Positions 7,236 to 16,054 are shown, counted from the first letter of the stretch. The stretch is 34,312 nt of DNA from Bryobacterales bacterium (GCA_022824585.1 JAJDZN010000244.1:1-34312), one strand, 5' to 3'. Program-made: numbers and translations. The notes: generated from the sequence alone by a model not told the origin.

Positions 7236-9134
7236 ATGCCATACCGCCCCACTCGGCGAGCGTTCATGCAAAGCGCCGCCCTGTCCACCGCGGCGCTGTA
7301 CGCGCGGCCAGCCAGCTCTTACATCTCCGCCGCTGACGACTGGCGCCACTACGGCGGCTCGCTGGGAGCCACGCGCTACTCCGAACTGGACCAGATCAAC
7401 CGCTCCAACGTCTCCGAACTCAGAGTTGCGTGGGTTCACGCGACCGGCGACAGCCAAGCCCGGCCTGCGACCAAGATCGAATGCACGCCAATCGTGGTCG
7501 ATGGCCGCATGTATGTCACAACTGCCCAAGTGCAGGTCCGGGCGCTCGATGCGACCACCGGGGAGATGCTCTGGAACTTCGACCCCTTCGAGGGGATCCA
7601 GATGCGCCGCTCGAAGGGAGTAAACCGAGGCGTGGCGTATTGGTCTGACGGCAACGACCGACGCATCTTCATGTCCGGGTCAGCGCAGGACTACCTGTAC
7701 TGTCTCGATGCCGATACCGGCAAGTTGGTGCCGGAGTTTGCGGATGGCGGCATTCTTGACATGAAGCTGGACGTGGACCGGGACATGCCGGACTCAGTGC
7801 GTTCCTACTACGCCAGTCCTCCGGTGATCTTTGAAGACATGCTTCTGTTGGGCGGCGGGTCCGGCAGCGAGGGGCCGGCGCCGGCCGCCCCCGGGCACAT
7901 CCGCGCATTCGACGTGCGCACGGGCAAGCGGCTGTGGATTTTCCACACGATCCCGCACCCCGGCGAATTCGGCTACGAGACTTGGGGCAAGGACAGTTGG
8001 AAGACCGCCGGCGGCGCGAACAACTGGGGCGGTATGAGCCTCGATCCAGAGCGCGGGTGGCTGTTCGTCTCGACCGGATCGCCGACATACGACTTCTACG
8101 GCGCGGACAGGCCGGGGGCCAATCTGTTCGGGAACTGCGTCATCGCCTTGGACGCACGCACTGGCGAACGCCAGTGGCACTACCAAACGATTCACCACGA
8201 CCTGTGGGACTACGACCTTCCCGCACAGCCCGTGCTGGCACGGCGCAAGAAGGGCGATCAGTGGCAAGACCTGGTAGTGCAGATCTCCAAACAGGCCTTC
8301 TGGTACATCTTCGACCGCGCCAGCGGCGAGCCGATCTGGGAGATCGAGGAGCGGCCGGTGCCCGACTCGGACATGGAGGGCGAGCACGTCTACCCGACGC
8401 AGCCGTTCCCGACGAAGCCACCGCCGTTCGCGCGCCAGGGCTTCGAGAACGACGACTACATTACGGACATCTCCGAAGAGTCGCGCGAGTACATCAAGAG
8501 GCGCCTGAAGGACCTGCGACGGGGAATGCTCTATACGCCGCCCAGTCGCGGCGGAACGGTGTATAACCCGGGAACCGTCGGAGGAACCATCTGGGGCGGG
8601 ACCAGCCACGATCCCGAGGCCGGCCTGATGTTCATCAACACCAACAACTGGCCGAAGTTCTTCACGCTCGTCGACGCGCCCGAGGGGCTCGGCTACCCGC
8701 TCATGCACACCGGCTATCCGTTCTTCGTCGATCAGGACAAGTATTCGGCAGCCAAGCCGCCGTGGGGCGAACTGCTGTGCTTGGACTTGGCAAGTGGCGA
8801 TTACCTCTGGCGCAGGCCAATCGGCGAGTACGCGGAGCTGAAGGCCAAGGGCATCGAAGGAACGGGCACATTCAACGTCGGCGGCTCGACCGTCACCAAG
8901 GGCGGGCTGCTGTTCCTCGGCGCGACGCAGGACGAGAAGTTCCGGGCGTTTGATACCAGCTCGGGGAAGATCCTGTTCGAACACCAGCTCTCAGCTGGCG
9001 GCTACGCCACGCCATCCACCTATGCCGTCGATGGCAAGCAGTACGTGGTCATCGCCGCCGGTGGCGGGGGACGTGACGTTGGCAGCGGAGGCCGGAAGTC
9101 GGGGGACGAGTTCGTGGCATTCAGCCTCGAGTAG
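7236..9134 (+). CDS. Tat-exported PQQ-dependent dehydrogenase (membrane glucose dehydrogenase-like)
   Basis: This 632-residue quinoprotein begins with a twin-arginine signal (PTRRAFMQSAALSTAALYA, R7-R8) that would send the folded enzyme to the periplasm. The mature part is an eight-bladed PQQ propeller beginning DWRHYGGSLGATRYSELDQI. Tryptophan docking motifs recur (MLWNFDPFEG, RLWIFHTIPHPGEFGYETW, RQWHYQTIHHDLWDYD). The HHDLWDYDLPAQPVL block is characteristic of the Gcd-type quinoprotein glucose dehydrogenase group. Such enzymes oxidise sugars or alcohols and pass electrons to quinone or cytochrome. No N-terminal membrane domain like that of E. coli Gcd is present. Starts at 7218 and 7221 are also in frame; 7236 puts the RR motif in the usual place. 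It is divergent from the DUF1080 gene with about 190 bases between. Confidence 0.88.
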   Translation: MPYRPTRRAFMQSAALSTAALYARPASSYISAADDWRHYGGSLGATRYSELDQINRSNVSELRVAWVHATGDSQARPATKIECTPIVVDGRMYVTTAQVQVRALDATTGEMLWNFDPFEGIQMRRSKGVNRGVAYWSDGNDRRIFMSGSAQDYLYCLDADTGKLVPEFADGGILDMKLDVDRDMPDSVRSYYASPPVIFEDMLLLGGGSGSEGPAPAAPGHIRAFDVRTGKRLWIFHTIPHPGEFGYETWGKDSWKTAGGANNWGGMSLDPERGWLFVSTGSPTYDFYGADRPGANLFGNCVIALDARTGERQWHYQTIHHDLWDYDLPAQPVLARRKKGDQWQDLVVQISKQAFWYIFDRASGEPIWEIEERPVPDSDMEGEHVYPTQPFPTKPPPFARQGFENDDYITDISEESREYIKRRLKDLRRGMLYTPPSRGGTVYNPGTVGGTIWGGTSHDPEAGLMFINTNNWPKFFTLVDAPEGLGYPLMHTGYPFFVDQDKYSAAKPPWGELLCLDLASGDYLWRRPIGEYAELKAKGIEGTGTFNVGGSTVTKGGLLFLGATQDEKFRAFDTSSGKILFEHQLSAGGYATPSTYAVDGKQYVVIAAGGGGRDVGSGGRKSGDEFVAFSLE

Positions 9135-9181
9135 CCGACCAGCAAGACGAACTGGACTCTCCCGACGCGGCGCGTGCGCCT

Positions 9182-9214
9182 AGTCAGCACGCACGCCTCG
9201 ATGAAGGCTGTCAT
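9182..9214 (-). pseudogene. 5' remnant of a PIN-domain toxin gene
   Basis: An ATG that overlaps the stop of the AbrB/MazE-type antitoxin (ATGA, 9211-9214) opens a frame reading MTAFIEACVLT. This resembles the first strand of PIN ribonuclease toxins (typically M.AFiDtnVLiYa, with the first catalytic Asp). After 11 codons the resemblance stops, and the frame runs on into the 3' end of the PQQ dehydrogenase gene without PIN motifs. The Asp at the catalytic position is Glu here. The toxin gene seems to have been cut off and lost. Confidence 0.5.
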
Positions 9215-9441
9215 CGGGCGTTGACTTCATCTCGGTCGAGACTGTAGCCGTCGGGCATCGGCCATGCGCGCGCTCGCATGCGGTCGACTGCCTCCTTCCA
9301 GCGGTCGAGCTTCGCCACGACGATGCGGGTCGGATTAGCCGCCACGACTTCCAGTTCGTCGCCTGGCTTCAGCCCGAGTGCATTCACCAATTTCCGTGGC
9401 AGCTGCACTGCCAAGCTATTGCCCAACCTCGAAACCAGCAT
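9211..9441 (-). CDS. AbrB/MazE-type antitoxin (orphan)
   Basis: This 76-residue protein has an N-terminal swapped-hairpin DNA-binding domain: MLVSRLGNSLAVQLPRKLV (1-19), then LGLKPGDELEVVA (23-35), the hallmark of SpoVT/AbrB/MazE antitoxins. Its tail (WPMPDGYSLDRDEVNAR) is of the type that binds a toxin partner. Antitoxins of this form usually precede a PIN-domain (VapC) toxin with overlapping stop and start codons. Here only the first codons of such a toxin remain, so the protein is probably an orphan that may still repress its own promoter. No strong ribosome binding site precedes the ATG. Confidence 0.82.
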   Translation of the reverse strand: MLVSRLGNSLAVQLPRKLVNALGLKPGDELEVVAANPTRIVVAKLDRWKEAVDRMRARAWPMPDGYSLDRDEVNAR

Positions 9442-9778
9442 CGTGTTTCACGACATCCTTGTCCAGTAGGACATCGCCGTGTGCAACGGCCACCGGCCAG
9501 CAGCCACTCGTAGCGAACCCACCAAGCTGGCCTCGCAGCCGGAAATCCGTCTGCGGACCAGCCCGAGGCAGCGGCCGGCGACTCGAACCGGAACATTCCC
9601 GGTGGAAAAGAGGACGAGGGCTCGTGATGGGCAGCAGCTAGGCCGAATTCTGTCGAAATCTATCGAAACGACCTAGCGGACAGTCCGAATCGCGGCCACA
9701 ACCCGCACCTCGAAGAACTCTCCGGAGTCCCGGCATCGAGCATGAGCTGGCCTAGACGGCGTCCACGCAATCGGCACT
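9442..9778. other. Intergenic stretch, no gene recognised
   Basis: These 337 bases lie between the end of glnE and the start of the antitoxin, both on the minus strand. Short open frames exist on both strands but none has family motifs or a good start signal. A repeated TCGAAA pair is seen near 9654-9670. No hairpin with a T-run was found, so the glnE terminator is not identified. Confidence 0.5.
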
Positions 9779-12697
9779 CTAGCCGACTCCTTGGAACGCC
9801 TTGCCGAAGACCTCCCGCACCTGCTTCCTCGTTGCATCGACGATCTCCGCCAAAGAGCGCTGGCGGTCCTCGTTGGGGAGCCAGCGGGACACTAACGCCC
9901 CGAGCAGCTCGCGCTGCCATTCCGTGGGTGGCAGGTCATGTGCCGAAGTCCCGGTCGACACACGCACGCCGTGGTCGAGGGAGCGAAGCACGCGCGTGGC
10001 TTGCAGCAGCGTGTCCAAGTCGGGTCCGAACGCCGGATCGGTCTTGCGTATGATCTCGATCCTCTGCGGCGTATTGAGCGATTCGTAGAACGCCTCGGCG
10101 TGGCGCAGCCGCCAGTAGAGCAGGATGAAGTCGATGTCGTAATAGCCGCCAGGGCCGGACTTGAGCGGCTTGGCCGCACCCTGTTCCGCCTCGAGGCGCA
10201 TGCGCATTCGCAGCAGAAGTGCGGCGAACTCGTCTTCGTGAGAGAAGCGCTGCCACAGCACATCTTGCAACTTCGCCAAGAACTCCCTTCCCGCTTCGGC
10301 GTCGCCGGTGATGTTGCGAGCCTTCATATACGTAATCGCTTCCCACGACTCGGCCGTGCCAGAAAAATACGCCAAGAACTGCGCCTCTGTCTGGACTAAG
10401 TCGCCATTCCGGCCCAACGGTCGCAGCCGAGCGTCGATCGTAAACATCTGGCCATCGGCCGTATAGCTGCTTACAATGTCGATGATCCGGTTGGCGACCT
10501 GGGTCCAGAGCTGGATGCGGGGAGCCTCGCTGTCGGGGATCACGAAGGCCACGTCGGCGTCAGAGCCGAAGTCGAACTCGCGCATCCCCAGCCGACCGAG
10601 AGCGATGACGCGGATCGCCCGAGTCGGGTCGATGGCCTCGTGCTTTTGCGCAGCGGCTTCTCGCGTCGCAAGCGCGTGGGCCGCTCGCATGATGCCTTCG
10701 GCTAGGTCGCTAGAGTCCGAAAGCGTCGCGAAGACATCGTCCCCGTCGCAGATGCTGCGGGTCTGGATCGATAGCATCTGGCGCCGGTACAAGCGTCGCA
10801 AGGCTCCCGCGGTGTCGTCCGGGTCTTGGTCGACCGCCATGATGTGCTCAAGTGAGCGCGACATGGGCGCTGCGGAGGCCCCAACATCTCCGGCGATGAC
10901 GGTGAGGTCTTCTGGGAAGCGCAACAGGTAGCCGCCGAAATGGCTGCTATAGTCCACCAATTCTGCGATTCGCGGGACCACATCCGGATTGCCCGACAGC
11001 ACTTGCAATACGGAGGGCATCCCGACGATCCTCTCCAAGAGCTGCTCGAGCATGCGGTTGCCCCACCGCAGGTTGACGCTGTCGAAACTCTCCGCAAGAG
11101 GCGCAGAGAACTGCCGCAGGCGCGGCAGGTGGACCCGCCACACCGACGACGCGATCGGGGCGGCACGGTCTGACGAGGCTGTTTGACCCCCGCTCGAAGG
11201 TTGCGCCTTTGCCGTGGGCCTGACGGCAGGCTCTCGCTGGCCGCGTATGACCCGGTCGTAGATTTCGCTCACCGACCGGCAGCACTCCTCGATGTCGGAC
11301 CGCAGTGACGCGGGGGCTTCCGGGCTCCGGCCCTTGCCCATCTGAATCGCCACGCGGCAGGCCGCTTCTTCGTTCGTCGGCAGTTGGTGCGTCTGCTGGT
11401 TATTCGCCAGCTGCAGCCGGTGCTCCACCGTCCTGAGAAAACTGTAAGCGCGGAAGAGGCTGCCGTAGTCGTGGTCAGCGAGATAGCCTTTCTCCCGCAA
11501 GCGATGCAGCGCGTACATCGTGCCGCCGCTGCGCAAGAACGTGTCCTGCCCACCGTGCAATCGCTGCAAGCACTGCACCAGAAACTCGATGTCGCGGATG
11601 CCGCCCGGGTCCAGCTTGACGTCCAACGCCGTGGCCGGCCGTGACCTGCGCGCCTTCTGGATGCGGTCGCGCGTGACCGCAAGGGTCTCGATTTGCGAAA
11701 AGTCCGTGGTCGTGCGGTAGATGCGCGGCGTGACGACATCAAGAAACATGCGCCCCAGCCTCAGGTCGCCCGCCACCGGCCGGGCTTTGAGCAGCATCTG
11801 CAACTCCCAGTCGCGCGCCCGCTGGAAGTAGTAGTGCGTCGCGGCTGAGATCGGGTACACCAGCTCCCCCGCGTTCCCTTCCGGGCGCAGCCTGAGGTCA
11901 ATCCGGTAGCTGAAGCCCTCCGGCGTGACGACCGAGAGCATGTTTGTTAGGCGCTTGGCCAGCTTCACGGTGAAGTCGCGGTTGGTCGTCACCACCGGCC
12001 CGTGCGTATTGCCATCGCCCGTGTGGATATACATCAGGTCAACGTCGGAACTGTAGTTCAGCTCCGCCCCGCCGAGCTTGCCCAGCGCAACAACCGCAAA
12101 TCCGCAGATGATCTGCCCGTTGCGGGCGTCGCACAGCGGCCTGCCGAAGCGCCGGACCAGCTGCTGGCGGATATGGTCGTGAGCGGCCTGGATCAGGGCG
12201 TCCGCCAAGCTAGAGAGGTCCCGCGCGGTCTCTGCCAAGGGGGCGAAGCCGAGCAGGTCGCGCATCGCGATCCGCAACATGTGCCGCCGCTTCAGCCGCG
12301 CCAGTTGCACTGCGACCACCTCGTCGGAGGCATCGGCATAGAAGGAGCCGATTTCCGAGCGGAGCTCGCCGGCAATGGTGGGCCGCTCGAGATTTTCCGG
12401 CTCCAGCGCCCAGCGCAGCAGTTCGGGCTGGCCCAGCAGAAGGTTTGACAGGTAGCGGCTGTTGCTGAAGACCGTCAGCGCCGCATAGACTGCCTTGCCA
12501 TCGAAATCTTCGGGACGGGTGCCGGGCGTCGTCTGTTCGCAGAACTGCAACAGGCGCTGCAGCGCGCCGACCGGATCCGGCAATGGGTCCAGAAGGCGGG
12601 GAATCCGAGCGATCGCACGCCCGGAAAGGTGCTCTGAGAGGCCCTCAAGCAACGCGGGCACGCGCTCGTCGATGCTGGATCTGGCGACGACCGACAT
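9779..12697 (-). CDS. glnE: Bifunctional glutamine synthetase adenylyltransferase/deadenylase GlnE
   Basis: GlnE adds and removes AMP on glutamine synthetase according to nitrogen status, under PII control. The 972 residues contain two nucleotidyltransferase domains. The N-terminal deadenylylase site is GKLGGAELNYSSDVDLMY (206-223, D218 and D220). The C-terminal adenylyltransferase site is GRLGMREFDFGSDADVAFV (701-719, D713 and D715). GIRDIEFLVQ (366-375) is the conserved block following the first domain. The length is close to the usual 940-1000. The frame stays open as far as 13222, but that extension lies opposite the next gene and has no GlnE similarity. The ATG at 12697 gives MSVVARSSIDERV, with a TATTCT box about 14 bases upstream. 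The glnA target gene is not in the window. Confidence 0.96.
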   Translation of the reverse strand: MSVVARSSIDERVPALLEGLSEHLSGRAIARIPRLLDPLPDPVGALQRLLQFCEQTTPGTRPEDFDGKAVYAALTVFSNSRYLSNLLLGQPELLRWALEPENLERPTIAGELRSEIGSFYADASDEVVAVQLARLKRRHMLRIAMRDLLGFAPLAETARDLSSLADALIQAAHDHIRQQLVRRFGRPLCDARNGQIICGFAVVALGKLGGAELNYSSDVDLMYIHTGDGNTHGPVVTTNRDFTVKLAKRLTNMLSVVTPEGFSYRIDLRLRPEGNAGELVYPISAATHYYFQRARDWELQMLLKARPVAGDLRLGRMFLDVVTPRIYRTTTDFSQIETLAVTRDRIQKARRSRPATALDVKLDPGGIRDIEFLVQCLQRLHGGQDTFLRSGGTMYALHRLREKGYLADHDYGSLFRAYSFLRTVEHRLQLANNQQTHQLPTNEEAACRVAIQMGKGRSPEAPASLRSDIEECCRSVSEIYDRVIRGQREPAVRPTAKAQPSSGGQTASSDRAAPIASSVWRVHLPRLRQFSAPLAESFDSVNLRWGNRMLEQLLERIVGMPSVLQVLSGNPDVVPRIAELVDYSSHFGGYLLRFPEDLTVIAGDVGASAAPMSRSLEHIMAVDQDPDDTAGALRRLYRRQMLSIQTRSICDGDDVFATLSDSSDLAEGIMRAAHALATREAAAQKHEAIDPTRAIRVIALGRLGMREFDFGSDADVAFVIPDSEAPRIQLWTQVANRIIDIVSSYTADGQMFTIDARLRPLGRNGDLVQTEAQFLAYFSGTAESWEAITYMKARNITGDAEAGREFLAKLQDVLWQRFSHEDEFAALLLRMRMRLEAEQGAAKPLKSGPGGYYDIDFILLYWRLRHAEAFYESLNTPQRIEIIRKTDPAFGPDLDTLLQATRVLRSLDHGVRVSTGTSAHDLPPTEWQRELLGALVSRWLPNEDRQRSLAEIVDATRKQVREVFGKAFQGVG

Positions 12698-12787
12698 CGG
12701 CAGCAATCCGCAGAATACCCCAGCGGCCGCTGGCGACCTGCGAGAATGACAAGATAGCGGCCCGCAATCCGGGGAGCCAACGAGGCA

Positions 12788-13588
12788 ATGCTCACACGCA
12801 GGATGTTCACACTGGGCGCGGCGGGCGCGGCGGCCCTTGGCGCCGAGACCCGCCAGGAAAAGGCCAAGCGGTTGGTCGACGAGGCCTTTGCGGCGATCGG
12901 CGGCCAGAAGTTCCTCGACATCCAGACCCAAGTTCGCGCTGGTCGGGCATACTCGTTCTACAACCGGCAGGTGCGCGGCACGGCCCGCATTACGATCTAC
13001 GACCGCTTCGACGAAATGCAGCCCGACGCGGCCGACGACTGGCTGCCGCTCAAGCGGCGCGAAGTCTACACCGAGAAGGGTGACTACTATGCCCTGTTCC
13101 TCAACGGTGCCGGCTTCGAAGTGACCTACCGGGGTACCGTGCCGCAGCCGGAGGACTACATGCAGCGATACCGCTTGGAGAGCCGGCGCGACATCTTCTA
13201 CTTCATGCGCTACCGCATGCAAGAACCCGGGCTGTACTACTACTACAACGGGACCGAGATCGTCGACAACGTGCCGGCCGACTCGCTCGACATCGTGGAC
13301 GCCGAGGGCGAGGCGATCACGCTGTACCTGAGACAGTCGGACGGCCTGCCCTTGCAGCAGGAATACCTGCGGCGCGATCCCAAGACGCGTATACCCTACG
13401 AGGAGAAGTCCGTATTCGGCCGCTACAAGCCCGTGGGCGACTTGCTGCTGCCATGGATCATCCGGCGCGAGCGCGACGGAGACAAGGTCTTCGAGCTGTA
13501 CGCAGACAGCTACGAAGTCAACCGCCCCCTGAGCGGGGACCTGTTCACGGTGCCGAATGACCTGCCGATGCTGCCGCCCAATCCGTAG
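12788..13588 (+). CDS. Exported LolA-like outer-membrane lipoprotein-sorting family protein
   Basis: The 266-residue product starts with a twin-arginine or Sec-type signal, MLTRRMFTLGAAGAAALGAE. A domain that looks like the LolA/LolB half-barrel follows: a helix EKAKRLVDEAFAAIGGQKFLDIQT (24-47), then many alternating beta strands (LYYYYNGTEIVDNVP, LYLRQSDGLPLQQEY, LELYADSYEVN-like), ending FTVPNDLPMLPPNP. Such proteins are frequent in Acidobacteria, usually as single genes without known function. No LolCDE genes are nearby, so a true lipoprotein-chaperone role is not shown. It is divergent from glnE with 90 bases between. A weak AACGAGG ribosome binding site precedes the ATG. The function is unknown; the fold assignment is moderately supported. 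Confidence 0.6.
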   Translation: MLTRRMFTLGAAGAAALGAETRQEKAKRLVDEAFAAIGGQKFLDIQTQVRAGRAYSFYNRQVRGTARITIYDRFDEMQPDAADDWLPLKRREVYTEKGDYYALFLNGAGFEVTYRGTVPQPEDYMQRYRLESRRDIFYFMRYRMQEPGLYYYYNGTEIVDNVPADSLDIVDAEGEAITLYLRQSDGLPLQQEYLRRDPKTRIPYEEKSVFGRYKPVGDLLLPWIIRRERDGDKVFELYADSYEVNRPLSGDLFTVPNDLPMLPPNP

Positions 13589-13600
13589 CGCTCGGACCCG

Positions 13601-14200
13601 CTAGCGGTTCAGCCAGCGGTCGGACAGCTGGTGAACCGCGACGAACAGGGCCACCAGCAAAGCGCACGCGACCACAACCAGATACAAGTGGTCGCCGGCG
13701 AGTTCCATCGCCCTGTCGCCATAGCGGACGCCGAGAAACACCACCCCGAAGTAGCGCACGACTCGCGAGAACCCGACGGCGAGGCAGAACCACCCCAGAG
13801 GCATCTGGAAGATACCGGCGGCCAAGACGACAGGCTTCATCGGTAGCGGGAGCGGGATCATGGTGACAGGGATCAGCGCGGCGGCGCCCCACTTGCCGAC
13901 CAAGTCACTCAGCCGCTTGATGCCGCGCTCGGTGATCCGCTTCCGGAGCATCGCCTGACCCGCCCGCCGCGCCAAGTAATAGAGCGTCACGCTGCCGATC
14001 ACGGATCCCACGGTGCCGAGGCCGGCCGCCCAGTAGGCACTTTCGGGGGTAGCGATTGCCTGCGCCAGGAGCAGGGCGTCGACGCCCTGCGGCATGGGAA
14101 TGAACGCGCTATCGGCCAGCGCGATCAGGAATACCCCCCACGGTCCCAGAAAGCCCGCCGCGGCGGCCACCCACTCCCCAAGTTGACGGACAAATGCCAA
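13601..14200 (-). CDS. VTT-domain (DedA/YqaA-type) inner membrane protein
   Basis: This 199-residue membrane protein has the VTT (SNARE-associated/DedA) fold. A first re-entrant helix FLGPWGVFLIALADSAF leads into the acidic-proline motif IPMPQGVDALLLA. A helix with the GSVIGSVTLYYLARRAGQ motif follows, then the conserved arginine-containing FSRVVRYFGVVFLG segment and a final helix LYLVVVACALLVALFVAV. The family includes phospholipid flippases/scramblases of the inner membrane; the YqaA subgroup is uncharacterised. The start appears to be TTG at 14200, since no ATG or GTG fits in frame before the first helix. It converges on the LolA-like gene with a gap of 12 bases and is divergent from the SprT-like gene. 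Confidence 0.82.
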   Translation of the reverse strand: MAFVRQLGEWVAAAAGFLGPWGVFLIALADSAFIPMPQGVDALLLAQAIATPESAYWAAGLGTVGSVIGSVTLYYLARRAGQAMLRKRITERGIKRLSDLVGKWGAAALIPVTMIPLPLPMKPVVLAAGIFQMPLGWFCLAVGFSRVVRYFGVVFLGVRYGDRAMELAGDHLYLVVVACALLVALFVAVHQLSDRWLNR

Positions 14201-14224
14201 GGCGGTCGATTTCCCATTGTGGCG

Positions 14225-14240
14225 TATATTCGGACACAGG
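14225..14240 (+). promoter_or_regulatory. -10 box with shared CGGACACAGG start region (SprT-like gene)
   Basis: TATATT (14225-14230) is followed by CGGACACAGG and then, one base later, the ATG at 14242. The same sequence with TATAAT occurs before rnpB (27256-27271), 15 of 16 bases identical. The 5' leader would be only a few bases long and no ribosome binding site is present. Confidence 0.55.
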
Positions 14241-14241
14241 C

Positions 14242-15084
14242 ATGGCGACCGCCCGGGACTTCCCCCTGCACTCCCCCGTACAGTTCCCCGCGGGCAGCCG
14301 TCTGGTGCGAGGCCACCTCGCCCGAAAGTCCCGTTCGTTCGCTCTCGTGGTGGACGAGGATGGCCGGGAACACAACGTTCCTTGGCCGCTCATGCAGCAT
14401 CACCTGTCCGGAGTTCGCAAGAACGTCAGCCTGCGGAGCGAGGAGCGCGTGGCCGACTTCCTCCCGGGAGCCGAGGTCTCCTTCCGTTCTCGCTCGGGCA
14501 CGCTGCGAGGTGTAGTCGTTCGCAATGGTCCGAAGCGCGCACGCATCGCCTGCAATGCGACTGAGTACAGCGTGCCGTATGGCTCGCTCAAGGCGGTCAA
14601 TTCGCGGGCGCGCGAGAGCAACCAACAGCGGCTGGCCGACTGTGTCGCGGTAGCCGAGGCGCTCATCCAGCAGCACGGTCTGGACGGCTGGAGCTTCCAG
14701 TTCGACAGCGCCCAGAAACGGGCCGGCGCCTGCGCGTTCAACACCAAGGTAATCAGCCTTTCACGCTTCTACTGCATCCAGGCCGGCGACGCTCAGGTTC
14801 GCGACACGATCCTGCACGAGATCGCACACGCACTGGCTGGCCCGAAGCACAACCATGACACGACTTGGAAACGCATAGCCCGCTCCATCGGCTGCACTGC
14901 CGACCGCTGCCACAGTGTCGACTTCGCTCCGGCAAAGTACATCGCGTCGTGCTCTCGCTGCGGCTGGCACCAGAAGAGGAACCGCCGGCTGCGCGGGGGC
15001 GTGTGCAGGACTTGCGGGCAATCCGTGACGTACGGCAGGTTCACGCAGCAGGCTTGGGAGGTGCGTTCCCAGCAGCCTTCCTGA
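14242..15084 (+). CDS. SprT-like zinc metalloprotease with C-terminal zinc ribbon
   Basis: The 280-residue protein has two parts. The N-terminal 120 residues form a small beta-rich region, including VSFRSRSGTLRGVVVRNGPK, reminiscent of KOW/Tudor-like folds that bind nucleic acid. The SprT-like domain (about 128-275) carries the gluzincin motif HEIAHALAG (192-200, E193 catalytic), a third ligand near H205, and the W209 typical of SprT. It ends in a zinc ribbon CSRCGWHQ...CRTCG (C237, C240, C255, C258). In eukaryotes SPRTN proteases cut DNA-protein crosslinks; bacterial SprT-like proteins are largely uncharacterised. The ATG at 14242 is preferred because a -10 box lies 11 bases upstream. The 3' end overlaps the next gene by 44 bases on the opposite strand. 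Confidence 0.85.
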   Translation: MATARDFPLHSPVQFPAGSRLVRGHLARKSRSFALVVDEDGREHNVPWPLMQHHLSGVRKNVSLRSEERVADFLPGAEVSFRSRSGTLRGVVVRNGPKRARIACNATEYSVPYGSLKAVNSRARESNQQRLADCVAVAEALIQQHGLDGWSFQFDSAQKRAGACAFNTKVISLSRFYCIQAGDAQVRDTILHEIAHALAGPKHNHDTTWKRIARSIGCTADRCHSVDFAPAKYIASCSRCGWHQKRNRRLRGGVCRTCGQSVTYGRFTQQAWEVRSQQPS

Positions 15085-16054
15085 GCCGAGATAGCGATAG
15101 GGTCACTCGCTGCGGAGGAATCTCCGTCCAGAGTCTCGTGCCCACTTGGGGGGAGTTGACAGGGAGCGATCCCTCGATCCGGACTCGACCTCGTTCAAAG
15201 TCCCATTTCAAGTGGTGAAACGGATGTTGCCCGTCCTGAGGTCGCTTCAGCCTAAAGCGTTCGATCCACTCTTCATACGCGATTCCGGGATTGTCGAGGA
15301 TGATCCCGAACGCAACGAATCCGTGGGAGTCCGGGCGGCGTGGATTCGCATCGACTGTCGGAAACAACCGTTTTCCCTTTACTTCCTGCCACAGTGGCCG
15401 ACTTCCAGTGGATTGAGACTGACGGCGCTTTTCGCGGATCTGAATCTGATAGTCGGTCATCTCCGGAAGCGGGATGACCTGCTGGACATCGAGGAATACG
15501 CCGTCCTCGTGCCTGTAGGCCGAGAGGCGCACGCATCGGATGTCGAGGCCCCGATCGTTTAGCCACATCACAGTCGTGGTGATTTCCTTTGAGAAGCCTT
15601 GGCTGACCAAGACGATTCGAACGTTTCGCGCGAATCTTTCTTCTTCCGGCTCGGCCCAGTCGAGGAACTCAAGGATTCCCTGCTGTGCATCGGTGTCGTC
15701 CTCGTTCGGCTCGATGAAGTCGCGATAGGCTTCGACGGCCCGTTGGAACGTCATCGCGGGCACCATCGCCGCATAACGCAGCGCCTGCAATTCCATATGG
15801 CCACCGTCTTGCGTGCGCTTCAGTTCGATGACGACCAGATCCCCACTTCGATCTAGCCCGAGTAGGTCGATGCGTCTCGAACTACTGTCCCACTGGCTGT
15901 ACTCCTCCGAGATGATGAGGGTATCCGGGGAGACGATGTCGATCTGGTCGCGAAGGATTCGCTGAAGATCCGCAGCTTCGCGGATCCCTTCCTGAACGAG
16001 CGACGTGTCGGCGAGTCGGTCGAGACCGTTTCCTGCCAACCGGTAGAGTGCCAT
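15041..16054 (-). CDS. NucS/DUF91-like PD-(D/E)XK nuclease-fold protein
   Basis: The 337-residue protein begins with a PD-(D/E)XK-type core: the IISEEYSQW strand, then RIDLLGLDRSGDLVVIELKR with D63, E77 and K79 as the predicted metal-binding set, and Q90-A-L-R-Y in the following helix. This resembles the C-terminal domain of NucS/EndoMS and other DUF91 proteins, but it lies at the N-terminus here. The second half (about 215-337) includes NPRRPDSHGFVAFGIILDNPG and looks like a separate small domain of unknown role. A GAGGAT ribosome binding site fixes the ATG. No methylase or restriction partner is adjacent, so a repair or defence nuclease role is only inference. It overlaps the SprT-like gene end by 44 bases. 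Confidence 0.72.
   Translation of the reverse strand: MALYRLAGNGLDRLADTSLVQEGIREAADLQRILRDQIDIVSPDTLIISEEYSQWDSSSRRIDLLGLDRSGDLVVIELKRTQDGGHMELQALRYAAMVPAMTFQRAVEAYRDFIEPNEDDTDAQQGILEFLDWAEPEEERFARNVRIVLVSQGFSKEITTTVMWLNDRGLDIRCVRLSAYRHEDGVFLDVQQVIPLPEMTDYQIQIREKRRQSQSTGSRPLWQEVKGKRLFPTVDANPRRPDSHGFVAFGIILDNPGIAYEEWIERFRLKRPQDGQHPFHHLKWDFERGRVRIEGSLPVNSPQVGTRLWTEIPPQRVTLSLSRLRKAAGNAPPKPAA

Noticed and set aside
7794-8984. 396-codon open frame opposite the PQQ dehydrogenase
   Set aside because: The plus-strand protein has clear PQQ motifs; the opposite frame shows none.
9020-9214. A 64-codon gene after the antitoxin
   Set aside because: Only the first 11 codons resemble a PIN toxin; the rest is antisense to the PQQ dehydrogenase end, so it is listed as a remnant.
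12698-13222. N-terminal extension of glnE by 175 codons
   Set aside because: It lies opposite the LolA-like gene and shows no GlnE similarity; the ATG at 12697 gives the normal family length.
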